A stretch of 64,000 bases of DNA from Xenoacremonium recifei (GCA_012184525.1 WOFQ01000088.1:1-64000); one strand, 5' to 3'. Shown: positions 1 through 11,862, counted from the stretch's first letter. A program made the numbers and translations. The notes: generated by a model from the letters alone, not told the origin.

Positions 1-110
1 CGGATGTCATGTTCAGCTCCAGCGAGCAGCCGAGCTCTGGCAAGTCTTGACAGATGCGTCGGTGTGTCGGGGCCTGTGTCGAAGGGGGCGGCGACTGGCA
101 CTGAGGCCAT
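1..110 (-). CDS. 5' end of a truncated, unidentified gene
   Basis: An open frame on the minus strand starts with an ATG at 110 and runs off the left edge of the window without a stop, giving 36 residues beginning MASVPVAAPFDTG. The stretch is GC-rich compared with the AT-rich flank and uses C/G-ending codons like the real genes here, which suggests coding. No domain can be recognised from so short a piece, and a chance open frame is possible. Confidence 0.4.
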   Translation of the reverse strand, partial: MASVPVAAPFDTGPDTPTHLSRLARARLLAGAEHDI

Positions 111-1128
111 CGCGGGATGTTATGTTGCGTCTGTTAGTGATTGGGTGTATTTAGCGCGAGTCCCTTAACAGTGGATGCCAAGGGATGTTGATGTAAGAGG
201 GAAGTTGTCTACCGTTGTGGAATGAGTAGATTGTCAATATAACGCTAAGCGTGAAAGATAATTACCTGATGCAAACAATCATTCCTGATTTATCCTGGTT
301 GAAAACCCCTGCGCTATATATGTTGACATTAAGCTCACAGGTCTCTGAAATCATTGTTGGAGTAGAAACAAAGTCCTTGAGTTTCGTGTATATAATATCT
401 GACCGTGATCCTAGACTATGCATTAAGTGACATAAATAGCGCATTCTCGGATGTGCTTTTACACGTATAATTCTATAGCAGTGCTCGGTCTCTTGTTCGG
501 CAGTTGAGTTTGGTACAGCTACTGTGCCGTTCTCAAATCACGTACCCAGTACAAGTATGCCGAAGGACCGATTTGATTCGCAAGGTTGCATTGCAGATCA
601 GGGGCATGTTTCACACTCTCCACGATGGCTTTGAAACGTGCGCTCCATCATTGGTCAAGAAAATGACCCGCTTCGCTTATTGAAGACATGATTTTCAACT
701 GCCTGGAAATTCCCACAATATAGCTCTCACACGAACCCATGCCAAGTTAGTGCGAGGACAATCCCTTCTGCTTCAAGGCCACCAGCGATATGAGAAGCTT
801 TGACATATGTGACTCAAGGCGAGACCGAACGCGATACCGAGACTTGGCAATTGTTTTTCAAATACTGCACTAGGTATTGGATGTTACATTCAAGGCTGCC
901 TTCCGACGTGATGCTGTGTTTCGTTGCCCGCTGGGAAGTGCAAACTGTGCAGGGGTTAGATTCAAGCCAAATCATCTTGCCCTGAGTGCTGAGTATAAGT
1001 CCGACCGTGTCTACCTCGCACGACAACTGGTTCTTGCAATTTTCCATTGATCATTCTTGTTCCTTCATCCACCTTTCATCCACAAAGACTCGTCGCAAAA
1101 GTCAGGCGCTATTTAGCCACTGTGCACC
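111..1128. other. Gene-poor stretch left of the peroxygenase
   Basis: I see no convincing gene here. The open frames are short, lack recognisable domains and overlap on both strands. The right part (about 900-1128) should hold the peroxygenase promoter; a pyrimidine-rich stretch with many C and T runs (about 1045-1095) lies just before its ATG, as is common for fungal core promoters. Confidence 0.5.
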
Positions 1129-2198
1129 ATGAAACTTGTCCTTCTTTCTTTACTTATCTTAGGAGTCGCAGCCTCCGTCAATCCTCACTTTCAGAGAGGT
1201 TCTATCGACGGATGGAAACCTCCAGGCCCAAGTGACTGTACGGCATTGGAACTAGCTTAGTTCTCCTTATAATATGCGCTAACATGCATAGTTCGTGGGC
1301 CTTGCCCGATGATGAATACGTTGGCCAACCACGGATTTCTTCCACACAATGGTAGAAATTTGACAAAAGATGTTGTCGTGAATGCTTTGAAAGAGGGAAT
1401 CAACTTCAACGAGACACTTGGAGGGATCATGTTCGAACAAGCTCTTATCGCCAACCCAGAACCCAATGCTACTTACTTTACGTTGTAAGTTTTCTCATGC
1501 ATGGCATCTCCAACTAATATTTGCATTCTTCATGAATTCTTAAAAGTCAAACAAGTATAGTGCATACCATCAGGAACGCTAACTTCAATGTACCAAGGGA
1601 CCAATTGAACCGCCACAACGTCCTCGAGCACGACGCAAGCATGAGGTTGGTTTTCTTTCCAAGCCACAATGTTATCTTCGTTCCGATTTAACACCCAGTA
1701 GTCGCCTGGATGCTTATTTTGGGAATAACCATATCTTCAATCAAGGGATATTCGACACCACCAAGACTTACTGGACCAACGAAACATTGAATGCGCTGAT
1801 GTTAGCGAACGGAAAGTTGTTCCGCCAAATTGAATCGAGATCAGCCAATCCAAACTATACCTTCACTTCCACAACAGAAGCATTCAGTGTTGGCGAGGTC
1901 GCAGCACCTATTATTGTGTTCGGTGATATGGATACTGGTACTGTCGAAAAGAATCTTGTCGTATATTTCTTCGGTAAGTACTCTATCTAGGTCGTCGTCC
2001 AGTTCCTTCATACTGAAATGTTTTTCCATAGAGAACGAGCGTCTACCTAGCGAACTTGGGTGGTCTAAAAAGCAAGACCCTGTCACTCTAGAGGCCATTA
2101 CTAGGATGTCGCAACTCGTCACAAATGCTACCAATCTACTTACTGATGGTAGTGCCTCTGAGTCAATTGTCCGTCGAGACCTTCATCTTGGGGCATAG
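1129..2198 (+). CDS. Secreted heme-thiolate peroxidase/peroxygenase (chloroperoxidase family)
   Basis: Five exons (1129-1237, 1292-1484, 1547-1645, 1702-1973, 2032-2198) encode 279 residues. A hydrophobic N-terminus (MKLVLLSLLILGVAAS) is a signal peptide. After it comes the family hallmark RGPCPMMNTLANHG; Cys41 in PCP would be the axial heme-thiolate ligand. EHD at 128-130 supplies the acid-base Glu and the Mg-site residues. The EHD form and the short length match the short group of unspecific peroxygenases and chloroperoxidase rather than the long group, which carries EGD. Members oxygenate or halogenate organic substrates with H2O2 outside the cell. Several N-x-S/T glycosylation sites are visible, such as NLT and NAT. 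All four introns are GT-AG and keep the frame. The family call is firm; the substrate is unknown. Confidence 0.9.
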
Positions 2199-5062
2199 AT
2201 TAGCCGTGTCTAGCCATGATCTCTATCATGTTGCTGCACAATTTAGAAACAGTTGACGGAATTTTTTCCTTTCATAATAACCTTGGTTATTTCAGTCTCA
2301 GTGATGATTATCGGGTGACTCATCCTGTGCCAACGTTTAAAACTATCTCGCACAGAATAGGAAGTTGAACACAATCGTTACGCAATCCCGCTATAACACA
2401 CTATTTCTTTCTTCGTTCTCCTCTCTGTTGGTCTCATTTCACACCGGAGCTTTCTACTCTTTGGTGGTCTTCAACCATCATTGGATTTTTCACGAGAGTC
2501 GGCGAGACATGCAAAGGTATTGCCACTCTACAAACGATTGATTTCTCCTTAGTTTCCCAAATCTTCCAAGGCAATAGAGTGTATACTTCTCGCCATGCGT
2601 CAGACATCCCCCGAGCCCGTGAAGCATCTATTTCTCGATCTATCCGTGCATCAAGTCCTTGAACGTGATGGGGTCTCAGCCGTGGAGCCGTGGGCGAGCC
2701 TATATGACGATGCTATCAATGATGGAAGGTGCAAAAATGCAATTTGGTCACGCTACCATATTATGGAGGATGTTGTGGATGGTATGATTGAAGGGTTGAC
2801 GGTGCTTGAGAGCATCATGACAGACGCAGCAGAATGCAAGAAAAAAGCACCAAACCAGTATTCGGAGCCTGTAACATTTTATAAGGGCAATGTGAGTTGT
2901 ATGAATGGACACGCTGATGTGGTTGGGGCTATCTTATGTTTTGACTGCGGGGATGTTCCTGTAGAAAACATAACTTCACGTTGCTAGATTTCTTTCTGTC
3001 TTTCCGGCATCCTCGACCTAACTATTTACATTTGAGAAATTGAATAGAAGACACGGCATGGAAAGCTCCGCTTTGCGACAAATCTGACTGTACTTGAAAG
3101 TGTCGGTTCCTGACGTTATCAGAATTGAACGGACCTACCAGGAAAAAGGGATAAAAGTGCCCTGGCTAGCCAACTCGTGGAGGCATTGACTGATAGCTCG
3201 GGTGACCGTCATCCCTGTCTAATGAAAGCACTGATAACTTAGATCTAGATAATATCATCCAATAATTTATCTTTTAATTTTGATGACCTCTTATCCCGAA
3301 CTAAGAAGATTTCTGTTGGACTTTATTCCCAGAGTGATAATAATTATCAATATACCCATGTACTTGATATGAATTGCAGGCGTCAGCCTTAAGGACACCT
3401 CAGTTAGTAATTCTGTTTTTAGTGAAGACCTTGAAAGTCAGAGTTCGTCAGTGTTCTAGCTACTAGATTTAAGGTGCTTCGATACCGTAATACTGTGCGG
3501 TGCACGCTCAGGGGCGAGATTTCATTCCTAGATACGATATTGCCTTGCTGGATAAGATCGAGAATACCCATTAACACGATATGATGCGGAGGAACGCAAC
3601 CTTTCCGGCACTGCCGGCTAGGCAACGATGCTCGGTTGCATGTGTCGCGGGTGGTTGGAATAACGGTTATCACCGGCCCAATCTGGTCCAGACTTAGATT
3701 CGGTCCATATGGCCGAGAGGAGATCTGACGTATTACGCAACGCTTGTAGTTAGTCACTTGATCGAAGAGCATTGTACACGAGCACCATCGTGCTGCAATA
3801 GTGTCAGAGCCTCAGGTTATTCACTAAGTAACTCTATACACCGAAAAGTCTGCCTCAGTTCCACAGGTTATTCTTGATGGAATGCCGTGAGGTTGCCTCA
3901 CCTGATGAACTATAGGGATATAGGCGCTTTCTATTACCAAACGACGGGATGTAGCTATGACAAGAAGTTAGGGTTCTAATTTGACAAACGGGGCTACTTC
4001 TTATAAATATTAAGATGTATATAGTCAACATACAATAGCGATTGCTGATAGAATCGCAGTTGAAAGCAACAGAAATTTCATAGACATACGGGCAGCCATC
4101 AATAACCCTCAGTGATACCAAATTATACACGTAAAAACGACCAAGTGCTCTCTTAGCTTGACTATTTAAGCAAAACTTGGCTTTCCCAGTCCAGTCTCTT
4201 AGCGGAACTCCTGGAAATGTTCATTATGTCCATGGCGTTAGCACTCATTCTATTGATAAATAAAGTATTTATCAGGAGTCCGTGCGAGCATCATGCGCTT
4301 CTTTTCGTGGGACTCATTCATGTTGTAGCGGGAACAACCAGATTGATAATGTACTTGCATCCAAGAACCTACACAATCGCTTAGTATAGGAGGTCGAAAT
4401 GTAAGAGTCCAGTTGAATCTGGCATTGAAATATTGAAAATCTCTGAGAACGGAGACATTAGAGTGCTTGTTTACTATCCAGTTGGGGAGGACAAAAGGAC
4501 ATGAGCGTGGCTGTAGTCTTCGTTGTCTGCTAGAATGCCGGCTTGTCGCATAGGGAAGGGATCAGGACTTACTAACGAAACTACACCCCAAGCCACTTTT
4601 ATTCAGCGGATATGAACTTTAATTGTAGATCTTCAAGCGACGTCTTTTACGTGACAGTTAATTAAGATGAGTTTCGGAAATCATTTTCGCTTAGAGCTAG
4701 GATGGTTCAGACTAGCGAGAAAGCTCAAGTACCTATCCAGGTAAGGTTGACAACCCATCAGAGTAAATCAGACGAAACTTACAGAAACATTCAACAAGGA
4801 TCTCGTGGTGTCGCCGTCAAGGTGATGATATTAGTAGATAGAAGTACCTACTTGCAAGCAGCTCACTCACGTCGTCCGCTTGCAATAGATTACGTGATAT
4901 TGATGATTTCTCTAGACGCGCGTCGCTAAGAACAGTGAATACATAAAAGCACTATTTATACACTCAAAGTGGCAACTAGTAGTCTAGCTGATGTGGACTA
5001 CGTTGGTAGTAATAACACACTCCTTCTAGCTAAGGTCCACCATGACTGAGGAGCAGGATGGT
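2199..5062. other. Gene-poor, AT-rich stretch with one weak open frame
   Basis: Apart from the weak 130-codon frame at 2595-2987, this stretch holds only short open frames without recognisable domains. It is AT-rich in 3200-4130 and 4560-5000. I see no transposase or reverse-transcriptase motifs. It may be decayed repeat DNA. Confidence 0.5.
2595..2987 (+). CDS. Possible hypothetical protein, 130 aa
   Basis: An uninterrupted frame of 130 codons starts MRQTSPEPVKHLFLDLSV and ends NITSRC. It has a mixed, protein-like composition with acidic and aromatic residues (VEPWASLYDDAIND), and pyrimidine-rich DNA lies upstream (2400-2460). No domain, signal peptide or membrane segment is evident. It could be one exon of a larger decayed gene or a chance frame. 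I do not recognise it. Confidence 0.3.
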   Translation: MRQTSPEPVKHLFLDLSVHQVLERDGVSAVEPWASLYDDAINDGRCKNAIWSRYHIMEDVVDGMIEGLTVLESIMTDAAECKKKAPNQYSEPVTFYKGNVSCMNGHADVVGAILCFDCGDVPVENITSRC

Positions 5063-5730
5063 CTACGGGATAACTTTAAGCAGCTTGCCCGTAGTGACAT
5101 CATATATATAACCGGTTACCGGAACATCAAGTAGAAGTTTGTTGTTTTTCACAATTTCGATGTCGTCAAGCACACTCTCGCGAATATCGTGGAAGGGCAG
5201 GAATGCAATGTGATCCGCGTTTTGCTTGAGATCCGACTTGATCTTGGACCGGATATCCGAGTCAGAAAACGTTAGCATACCACAGTCGGTCTATAGACAA
5301 TAATCAGCATCTATAATGCTATCATCCAATCAGAAATGGCCTTACGTGGTGGATGATGACGATTTCTCGGGTTCCCAGCAACTGCTGAGAGATGACCAAA
5401 GAGCGCATAGCTTCAATAGTTCGACCTCCAGCATTACGGATAACGTGCGCATCGCCCTCTTCCAATCCCAGCACTTTTGCAGGGTCTGATCCCAAGTGAG
5501 CAGATGAGCGGAGCATGTGAAACAGTGGCATTATTACATACCCAGCCTCGCGTCCATACAAGTAACAACTGCGGCCTTGCTAAACCATAATTAGCCTAAT
5601 CATTTTGCAAAACATCTGTTGTTGATGCTCACCGCGCTGGTGGAAGGGGGAGGTGGCCTTTGTTAAATGAAGCGGCATACTTCTGATTCGCGAGTTCGAA
5701 CTCTGGCACTACAGTATTAACTAAAGACAT
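5063..5730 (-). CDS. Beta-class carbonic anhydrase
   Basis: Four exons (5730-5633, 5579-5542, 5485-5346, 5290-5063) encode 167 residues. They splice into the complete beta-carbonic anhydrase core: VVTCMDARLDP (Cys40, Asp42, Arg44), then GDAHVIRNAGG, then HHTDCGM (His92, Cys95). Cys40, His92 and Cys95 would bind zinc, and Asp42-Arg44 form the catalytic dyad. The enzyme hydrates CO2 to bicarbonate. At 167 residues it belongs to the short group without an N-terminal extension or targeting peptide, so a cytosolic location is likely. All introns are GT-AG, 53-56 bp, and each junction restores a conserved motif, so the model is well supported. It stands alone, with gene-poor DNA on both sides. The C-terminal part (VTGYIYDVTTGKLLKV) matches the usual family ending. 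Confidence 0.9.
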
Positions 5731-7545
5731 GACTTTGGCTATTGCACGGCTGAATGGCTACAGATTTTGAGAGTCGTCAGAGTAGGTTGACGCCAATCTA
5801 GAGCTGACTTCCAGCTGATCTTATGAATTCTATGCTGTTGCTGTGGGATAGTTTGCTCATAGTGCGCTAAAGTGTTATCATGCGGCCGATTTGAGCATTT
5901 CAGCCAATCTGGACTCGAGGAGTGCTGGTCTTCGGCATTTTGCGATATGTCGCAATCGTTGGCGATAATGATCTGCTAATCGCGAAAGTCCAAATTCGGA
6001 GGCACAAATAGACGGTCATCCCGTACGTTGAAGGCCGAATGGAATAAAAGTATTAAAGATCAACATGATATCGAGATTTAATCATGTAAAGCAGCCTGTT
6101 AACAAAGCAACCAGGAGCCCCGAAAGCAGTTACGATCAGGGACTTGGGCACGTATGAATAGCCTCCAGAATACAACACATAACTTTGATCCATGTGCACG
6201 ACCCATTGGAATGAGCTACTTCCGAAGTAGATACGAAAGCATTTTTCTGTTGAATGGGGAGGAACCACCGAATAATCAACTATGGATGTAATTGAATAAA
6301 CCAATACATAATTGAATGTCGATCATCGGGTAAGAAGCTTGCTCTTCGTCATTACTGGTGTCTATAACACGCCGGGCAGTGCTCTAAATCCCTAACCGGC
6401 TATGTTGCGGCCGAATCTGGTTTGTTCTTTGCATGAAGCTTTAACCGCTGAGGTCTTTTCATATAACCCTTTCCATCCAGAGGGGCCTATATCGAAGCCG
6501 TTGGTTGTATCATAGCCGACATCAGCTATTCTCGCGACGTGTCAGGCTCCGATGGATATTGATCTCTCAAGTACTGATAGGACAGCACTTTTTAGAGGAG
6601 GCGAGAAATGATCAGCCACTCTTGGCCTCCGCAGGGATTAGCCAGCACCTGACCAAAGGGAAGACACTGGCTAGCAAACCTCGTACGTTATGGCTGAGAG
6701 TACACTTCATTGGTTTCACAGAAGTCTAGGAATCATGTATATGAGCGTCCTAGAACAGTGCTTAGCATAGAGTACGTGAAGATGGAACCCGAGGTGTCTG
6801 ATGTCATGGACAATTGGATCATAGGCGATGACCGACAGTTGGTATTATCACTTTTTGATGGTTTGACTAGCCTTCAAGATGAAACGCTTTATATTAGGCA
6901 CAGGCGTATCACTCAAGCGGCCCTTGACGGGCTTAGGTAACTACAACACGCCTTCGAGCGAATCTTTGATGGATAGAGAGTTCCGGAAAAAAAGTCCCTT
7001 AGTTGGCCAATCCCCCTCGAGCTGGTGATGCCTGAGTTTACACTTCAGAAGACTTAACTTCTGCCACCATATACTTCCCTTATGATGGCCCCAAACTCTC
7101 CAGTAACCCAACCAGAATCTTGATCCAAACCCAAATTTTGAAACCCTTTCTTAGTGTCCTCGACGGTCCTTGGTTATATTACATCCGTAAGAGCCTTAGT
7201 CAAGGCTTTAATCCTCTTCAAATGCAAAACCCAAGGCGATTTTCGAGGTATGAGCACAATCATGAACGGTCTGGACCCGTTGCATCATGTTGGGAACTAA
7301 AAGAAGAAAAGAATAAAATGCATATGTTATGAGAACGAGAGGAAGGACAGACACTGGTGTCCAGAGGCTCGACTAGATATATTTCGATAGTACCTGCGAT
7401 ACAGTCTTCTAAACGATGTATAAACCCAATAGCCTCGTTTAGAAAATCTAATAAATGCGACAGATAACTGAAATAGTTTGTCACTGATTCTGGTATGAGA
7501 TAGAACATCTGATTTGCTTCTGCTAGTAAAAAACTTTCTCAATGT
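5731..7545. other. Gene-poor stretch
   Basis: There is no supportable gene. Two overlapping plus-strand frames near 6505-6940 have some protein-like sequence (for example MDNWIIGDDRQLVLSLFDG) but overlap out of frame and match nothing I recognise; they may be remnants of a decayed gene. Confidence 0.45.
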
Positions 7546-7705
7546 GCTTCTTGGTATTGTTTTGTTTGTTTTTGTTTTGTTTTTGTTTTATTAATTAACG
7601 TCCTGCAGGAGTCGAACCTGCCTGTTCCCTAGAGGGACAAGAGGACGTGCTCAGCTGGTCTAAGGTAGTTATCGCAGAGGAAGAGGGTAGCTTCTTGGTA
7701 TTGTT
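7546..7705 (-). mobile_element. tRNA-related SINE-like retroposon with target-site duplication
   Basis: Two perfect 16-bp direct repeats, GCTTCTTGGTATTGTT, lie at 7546-7561 and 7690-7705 and look like a target-site duplication. Read on the minus strand, the 128 bp between them begins with a tRNA-related head and ends with an A-rich tail (complement of 7562-7597). The head contains a 7-bp acceptor-like stem (7598-7604 with 7642-7648). A perfect T-arm (7605-7621) adjoins it: a 5-bp stem with a canonical seven-base TTCGACT loop, which also forms a pol III B-box. This order, head then A-rich tail then duplication, is that of a SINE. The D-arm is not in its normal place, so it is not a functional tRNA. 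The duplications are identical, which suggests a fairly recent insertion. Confidence 0.7.
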
Positions 7706-9598
7706 GCTGTGGTATTTTCTACTGCAGGGTAGGCTTGCTAATCCCTTTTGGGGCATGAGGGTATACCCGGCTAGTCTAGAACAGGGGATAAATACAAGTC
7801 CCGCCCTACGGCACCACGCCTCAAAAGACGCATCTCTCCTAATCGCTGTTGCCCCTATAGACTCATTCTATTCGTGCATTCGATTTCTCCAGACCTGTCC
7901 AGTCCAATTATCGCCTCATTCACCAGTGCCTGAACTACAACTACATACTCCGTACATTCCCGGAAGCTGCAGCCTGGATCATCGAGCTGATCTTTACTAC
8001 TTATCGATAAGTAGCTGCACCTCGCAAGCTATGTCTTTTTGGTATGGGGCACACTAAATACTCACGTCATGCCAAGGTATACTTGTACTTTCGTAATAGC
8101 GAGATTTGGGCACAGAAGTATTATACTAGAAGCTTGTATAGAGTAAGCATGCTGAGTATTGAGTTCATGAGGAGCTCACAAGCGGATGCAAATATGCCAT
8201 TTAGAGAATTGAGCTTATCACCCTCGAAATGCTTGCAAACTAGGATGAATTGATGACTGCACGGAGGGCTTGCGCCTGCTGAAGAGTCTCATGCTACACA
8301 GGCGTCAGAATAATTTATCTCACTGCTTTGAACTCAACGTGGCATTGCTTTTCAACTTCATCAAGTCAATAGTGGCATAGGGTCAACCAATATAAGATCT
8401 AGCTTTTAATGACTAATGTTAATTTATTTCACTAACTAGTTACTCTCCTTATTCTCGCCCTTCGCTGGTTAGTAATGGTTCTTGCCACCACTTCTGATAT
8501 ATATATTTTTAAAATGATAATACATGACTAATGCTCCTTTGTCTGCAGTCTGAGTTATTTGAGCTCAGCGGCCTTATCAAAATGTATTATGTCCATAGCA
8601 CGTCGTGGCTCCTCCTCCCAGCTGATTACATGCAAGAGCATAGTGACAGTCTTAATGGCTTTCCAATTGCGCGCTGCAAAGGGTCGGGGAACTATGAAAC
8701 CTCAGTTTTGTTTATCAAGAATATATTGCGTCAGGTTCCACTGGAAGCTCCCTTTGTAGAACTGCCTTGTACGTGGGTGAGACACTCATGGATTCTGCCA
8801 AGAGCATATCAATTGATGCAGTGTACGCTCTTCATCAAATTCAAAGCCCCTAGACAATCGGGTTAAAAGAGCGAGCACTATGCGACATATATGGTTGAGA
8901 TAAACAGTTCGGATTGTAGCTAACAAGCGCTTCTTTGGTGAGTTTTTGGAGAAAATGTTACTATCACTAATTAAACTATTGTTCTATGATATTTACCGAT
9001 GCGATGGGGACAGCGGTTAACGGAGCGTAATACGTAGCTTCTTAAGCCGGCCCTTGCAATATGTACAATGTAATAGTGGAGCTGGAAATCTCACGTACTT
9101 GGCTTTTGAAGCAAGATGAGAGATGGCCCTTCATGGATATTTGAGTTGAAGATTTCCTACGTCGTGCTCGCAAGGCACACAACCCTGAACTGAGCAAACC
9201 CGGCATGAGGAAAGATGATGTATAAGTGAATTGAAAGTCTTGATCACAAGATGTGGTCTTCGAGATCTAAAGTGAATAGTTGGGTTTGCTCTTCGCTCGC
9301 ATTCTTCGTAAGCGTTCGATATCGAGCTAGACCGCGCCGGTGCTGTTGAGAACTTATATTTTCTGACTATTGAATGGCTAACGAAAGAGGGAGAATATTT
9401 GGACCCATGAAATAACCCTCTAGAACACGGGCATCAATTGGAATCGAAATCTCCTCAATAAAACCTTCAAGATTCTGCACAAGGCCAGAACGAGATTATA
9501 GGCAAGTTGGATGGCAACATAGGACTAGAGTAAATTGAATAATCAAGAAGCAATGGAAAGGACGGATTCAATCCATATGAGAGAGTCAAATATATCTA
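7706..9598. other. Gene-poor stretch with a possible gene relic
   Basis: I see no intact gene. The only protein-like signal is the broken minus-strand frame at about 8566-8875, listed separately. The rest is AT-rich with short frames in all directions. Confidence 0.45.
8566..8875 (-). pseudogene. Possible remnant of an unidentified coding sequence
   Basis: On the minus strand, successive frames read like protein but are interrupted. A piece with LAESMSVSPTYKAVLQREL is followed by a stop. After a shift comes a piece beginning GFIVPRPFAARNWKAI and continuing through LLHVISWEEEPRRAMD, then another stop. The pieces cannot be joined by clear GT-AG introns. I do not recognise the family. It may be a decayed gene or chance. 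Confidence 0.25.
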
Positions 9599-11128
9599 TT
9601 ACAGGTACTCTAGACCCTTAGTGATATCACCCCATTTTGCATCAGCCATGTCGGCGAAGTAGTTCGACTTGGGACCCCAAGGTCCTAATCCGCCTTTCGG
9701 GAAAACAGCACTAGCATTCTTCAAGTAAGTCGAAGTCAGGCTCATCATGGGCTTGACCGGTGGGATTTTGGACCCTATCAACCGTGGTATTACGGCATTC
9801 GCACCGCACTCCCTCATTTTATTCATGATGCGAATGAATAGCCGTGCACTGACATCCGCCCCCAGTGTCCATGAGGCATTTTCGTAGCCGAACATGAAGA
9901 ACAGATTCGGGACATCTTGCAGCATAACCGCTCTCCAAGCATATTTATCCGACACAGTGATACTTTCGCCATCAACTGAGAACTTTATTCCGCCACCAAA
10001 TTGGAGCTTTAGACCAGTGGCTGTGACGATGATATCTGGGTACAAAGCTGCCCCGGACTCAAGTTCGATGGCACTCTCTGTCACAGTTTTGATCTTGTCG
10101 GTAACAACATCTGCCTTGCCTGAGCGGATTGCAGCAAAGAAGTCACCGTCCATGCAAGCACAGAAGCGTTGCTCCCACGGGTTGTACCGGGGCTTAAAGT
10201 GAGGATCCCAGCTAATATCGGGGGGTAGCTGCTTAATGGTTGCATGCTTGATGATTCTCTTGGATAGGCTAGGGTGAGACCTGCAAAGAAGCGTGGTCAA
10301 GTAGCTCTTCAATAGCCATAATAGCCTGTTCAGGAAATGTGCCATATTGGAAGGTAGAAGAGTGAAGAGTAAGGTCCTAAAGAAGCTCTTTGATGGTAGG
10401 GAGAATATATAGCCTGGGCTTCTTTGCAGCATTGTAATCCGTTTCGCTCTCTCGGCCATGGATGGTACGATTGTAACAGCAGTGGCGCCGCTGCCGATAA
10501 CGACGACATTCTTATTCGTGTAGTCGTAGCCATCAGGCCAGAATTGAGGGTGGATGACTTTTCCCTGAAAGCTTTCGATTCCCGGAATCACGGTCTGAAG
10601 TGGGGTTTGGTAATTGTAGTAACCAGTTCCGAGGAGGACGAACCGAGACTGAAAGGTAACGGGATGGTCCTCGCCAGCTCGAATCACTCGAAGTTCCCAT
10701 CTCTCAATGTCTGAACGCCAGTTTGCTTCGGATACAGTGTGACGATAGCAGATATGGTGGTCAATCCCGGCTGATCTGGCAGACTCGATCATGTAGGCTT
10801 TGATTTCATCTCCGGAAGCGAGCGACTTGTTGTGTCTCCATGGACTCCAAGGGAACCCAAATGTGAATATATCTGAGTCAGATCTGATTCCGGGGTATTT
10901 AAAGAGGTCCCATGTGCCTCCAATGGAATTTCGGCTTTCGAGGATAGCATAGGTTATGTTAGGCGGTCCTTCGGTCTGAATGCGATAGGCAGCGTTGATG
11001 CCGGAGATTCCTGCACCGATGATGGCGATGTCGAATGAATATAGGGTATCCATATTGTTGTTATTTTCTTGGAGTTCTCTTTCCTTTGTTTGATACGCGC
11101 TGGGGAGTGGGCCGGACGCATGGCTCAT
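9599..11128 (-). CDS. Flavin-containing monooxygenase, Baeyer-Villiger type
   Basis: A single exon encodes 509 residues. It has the FAD-binding GAGISG at 38-43, the Baeyer-Villiger fingerprint FxGxxxHxxxW as FQGKVIHPQFW (187-197), and the NADPH-binding GSGATA (212-217). TATG near residue 367 is the usual late flavoprotein motif. Such enzymes use FAD, NADPH and O2 to insert oxygen next to a ketone or to oxygenate N or S. The fingerprint favours Baeyer-Villiger chemistry but does not prove it. An alternative start lies at Met26; the first 25 residues are polar and not conserved-looking. It heads a run of three minus-strand genes (monooxygenase, hydrolase, SDR) that suggests a tailoring set for a secondary metabolite. 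Confidence 0.88.
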   Translation of the reverse strand: MSHASGPLPSAYQTKERELQENNNNMDTLYSFDIAIIGAGISGINAAYRIQTEGPPNITYAILESRNSIGGTWDLFKYPGIRSDSDIFTFGFPWSPWRHNKSLASGDEIKAYMIESARSAGIDHHICYRHTVSEANWRSDIERWELRVIRAGEDHPVTFQSRFVLLGTGYYNYQTPLQTVIPGIESFQGKVIHPQFWPDGYDYTNKNVVVIGSGATAVTIVPSMAERAKRITMLQRSPGYIFSLPSKSFFRTLLFTLLPSNMAHFLNRLLWLLKSYLTTLLCRSHPSLSKRIIKHATIKQLPPDISWDPHFKPRYNPWEQRFCACMDGDFFAAIRSGKADVVTDKIKTVTESAIELESGAALYPDIIVTATGLKLQFGGGIKFSVDGESITVSDKYAWRAVMLQDVPNLFFMFGYENASWTLGADVSARLFIRIMNKMRECGANAVIPRLIGSKIPPVKPMMSLTSTYLKNASAVFPKGGLGPWGPKSNYFADMADAKWGDITKGLEYL

Positions 11129-11862
11129 TGTGAGCTTCTACGTTGAAAGACGAGACTTATAATTGCGCACGGGATTGATTCAGTAACTGAACTCCGACAA
11201 TGGTGACTTCTACAAGCATGAAATTTCGACATGACATATTGAGCTGCTGAGCCTCGGCAAATCGCTTTGGTCTATCTGGGGGACTCTGTAGTAGAAAATA
11301 AGACACGCTTATTCAGGATTAGCTTCCGAGTGAAAGAGCCTGTTGTGTCCTTCTGCCCTTGGGCCACGGAATATAACATCACATGAAATTATGACGACTT
11401 TCTACAGAATCTGATGTTCAATTAATGCCTACGTTAGCAAAGATCAATTATGTGGGGTTTGCATCCGTGTCCGCGGGCTATGTCCTCTGATATAAAGCTC
11501 GCAAGCTAAACCATTAAGAGAACTCATTATGGGAGACCTGAACCTCACGCTTGCTTTGTGGAGAAACTTGTTCTAAATTCTTGTTTGTATCGGGCTAGGA
11601 AGGCCGGGAGATCAGGACAGCCGACGGATAAGCCTGTCATTCCGTCATTCCGGTGCCAGCCTGTAGATTTTCCGCTAGTGATACCGGAATACCTAGAGAA
11701 CTACTCCACACAAAGGGTGTTGGGGGGAGGGGGAGGTCGGCTTTACTTCACATGGTAAATCATTGAAATCATATCAGGTTTATTGAGTTCAAGTAATTGA
11801 GCATCCTGGAGGCGACCTATGGCGACAGGCCCTTGCGATAATAATGCCCCCCAAAGCCTCAC
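11129..11862. promoter_or_regulatory. Intergenic region upstream of the monooxygenase
   Basis: This 734-bp stretch lies upstream of the monooxygenase ATG (11128) and downstream of the hydrolase stop. No gene is visible; the 66-codon plus-strand frame at 11558 has no recognisable content. A purine-rich G run lies at 11718-11734. Confidence 0.5.

Noticed and set aside
7598..7648. A functional tRNA gene
   Set aside because: T-arm and acceptor stem are good, but a D-arm and normal anticodon arm are missing, and the A-rich tail with target duplications fits a retroposon.
7647..8057. A 136-codon plus-strand open frame
   Set aside because: It begins inside the SINE-like insert, crosses the target duplication and has no recognisable domain.
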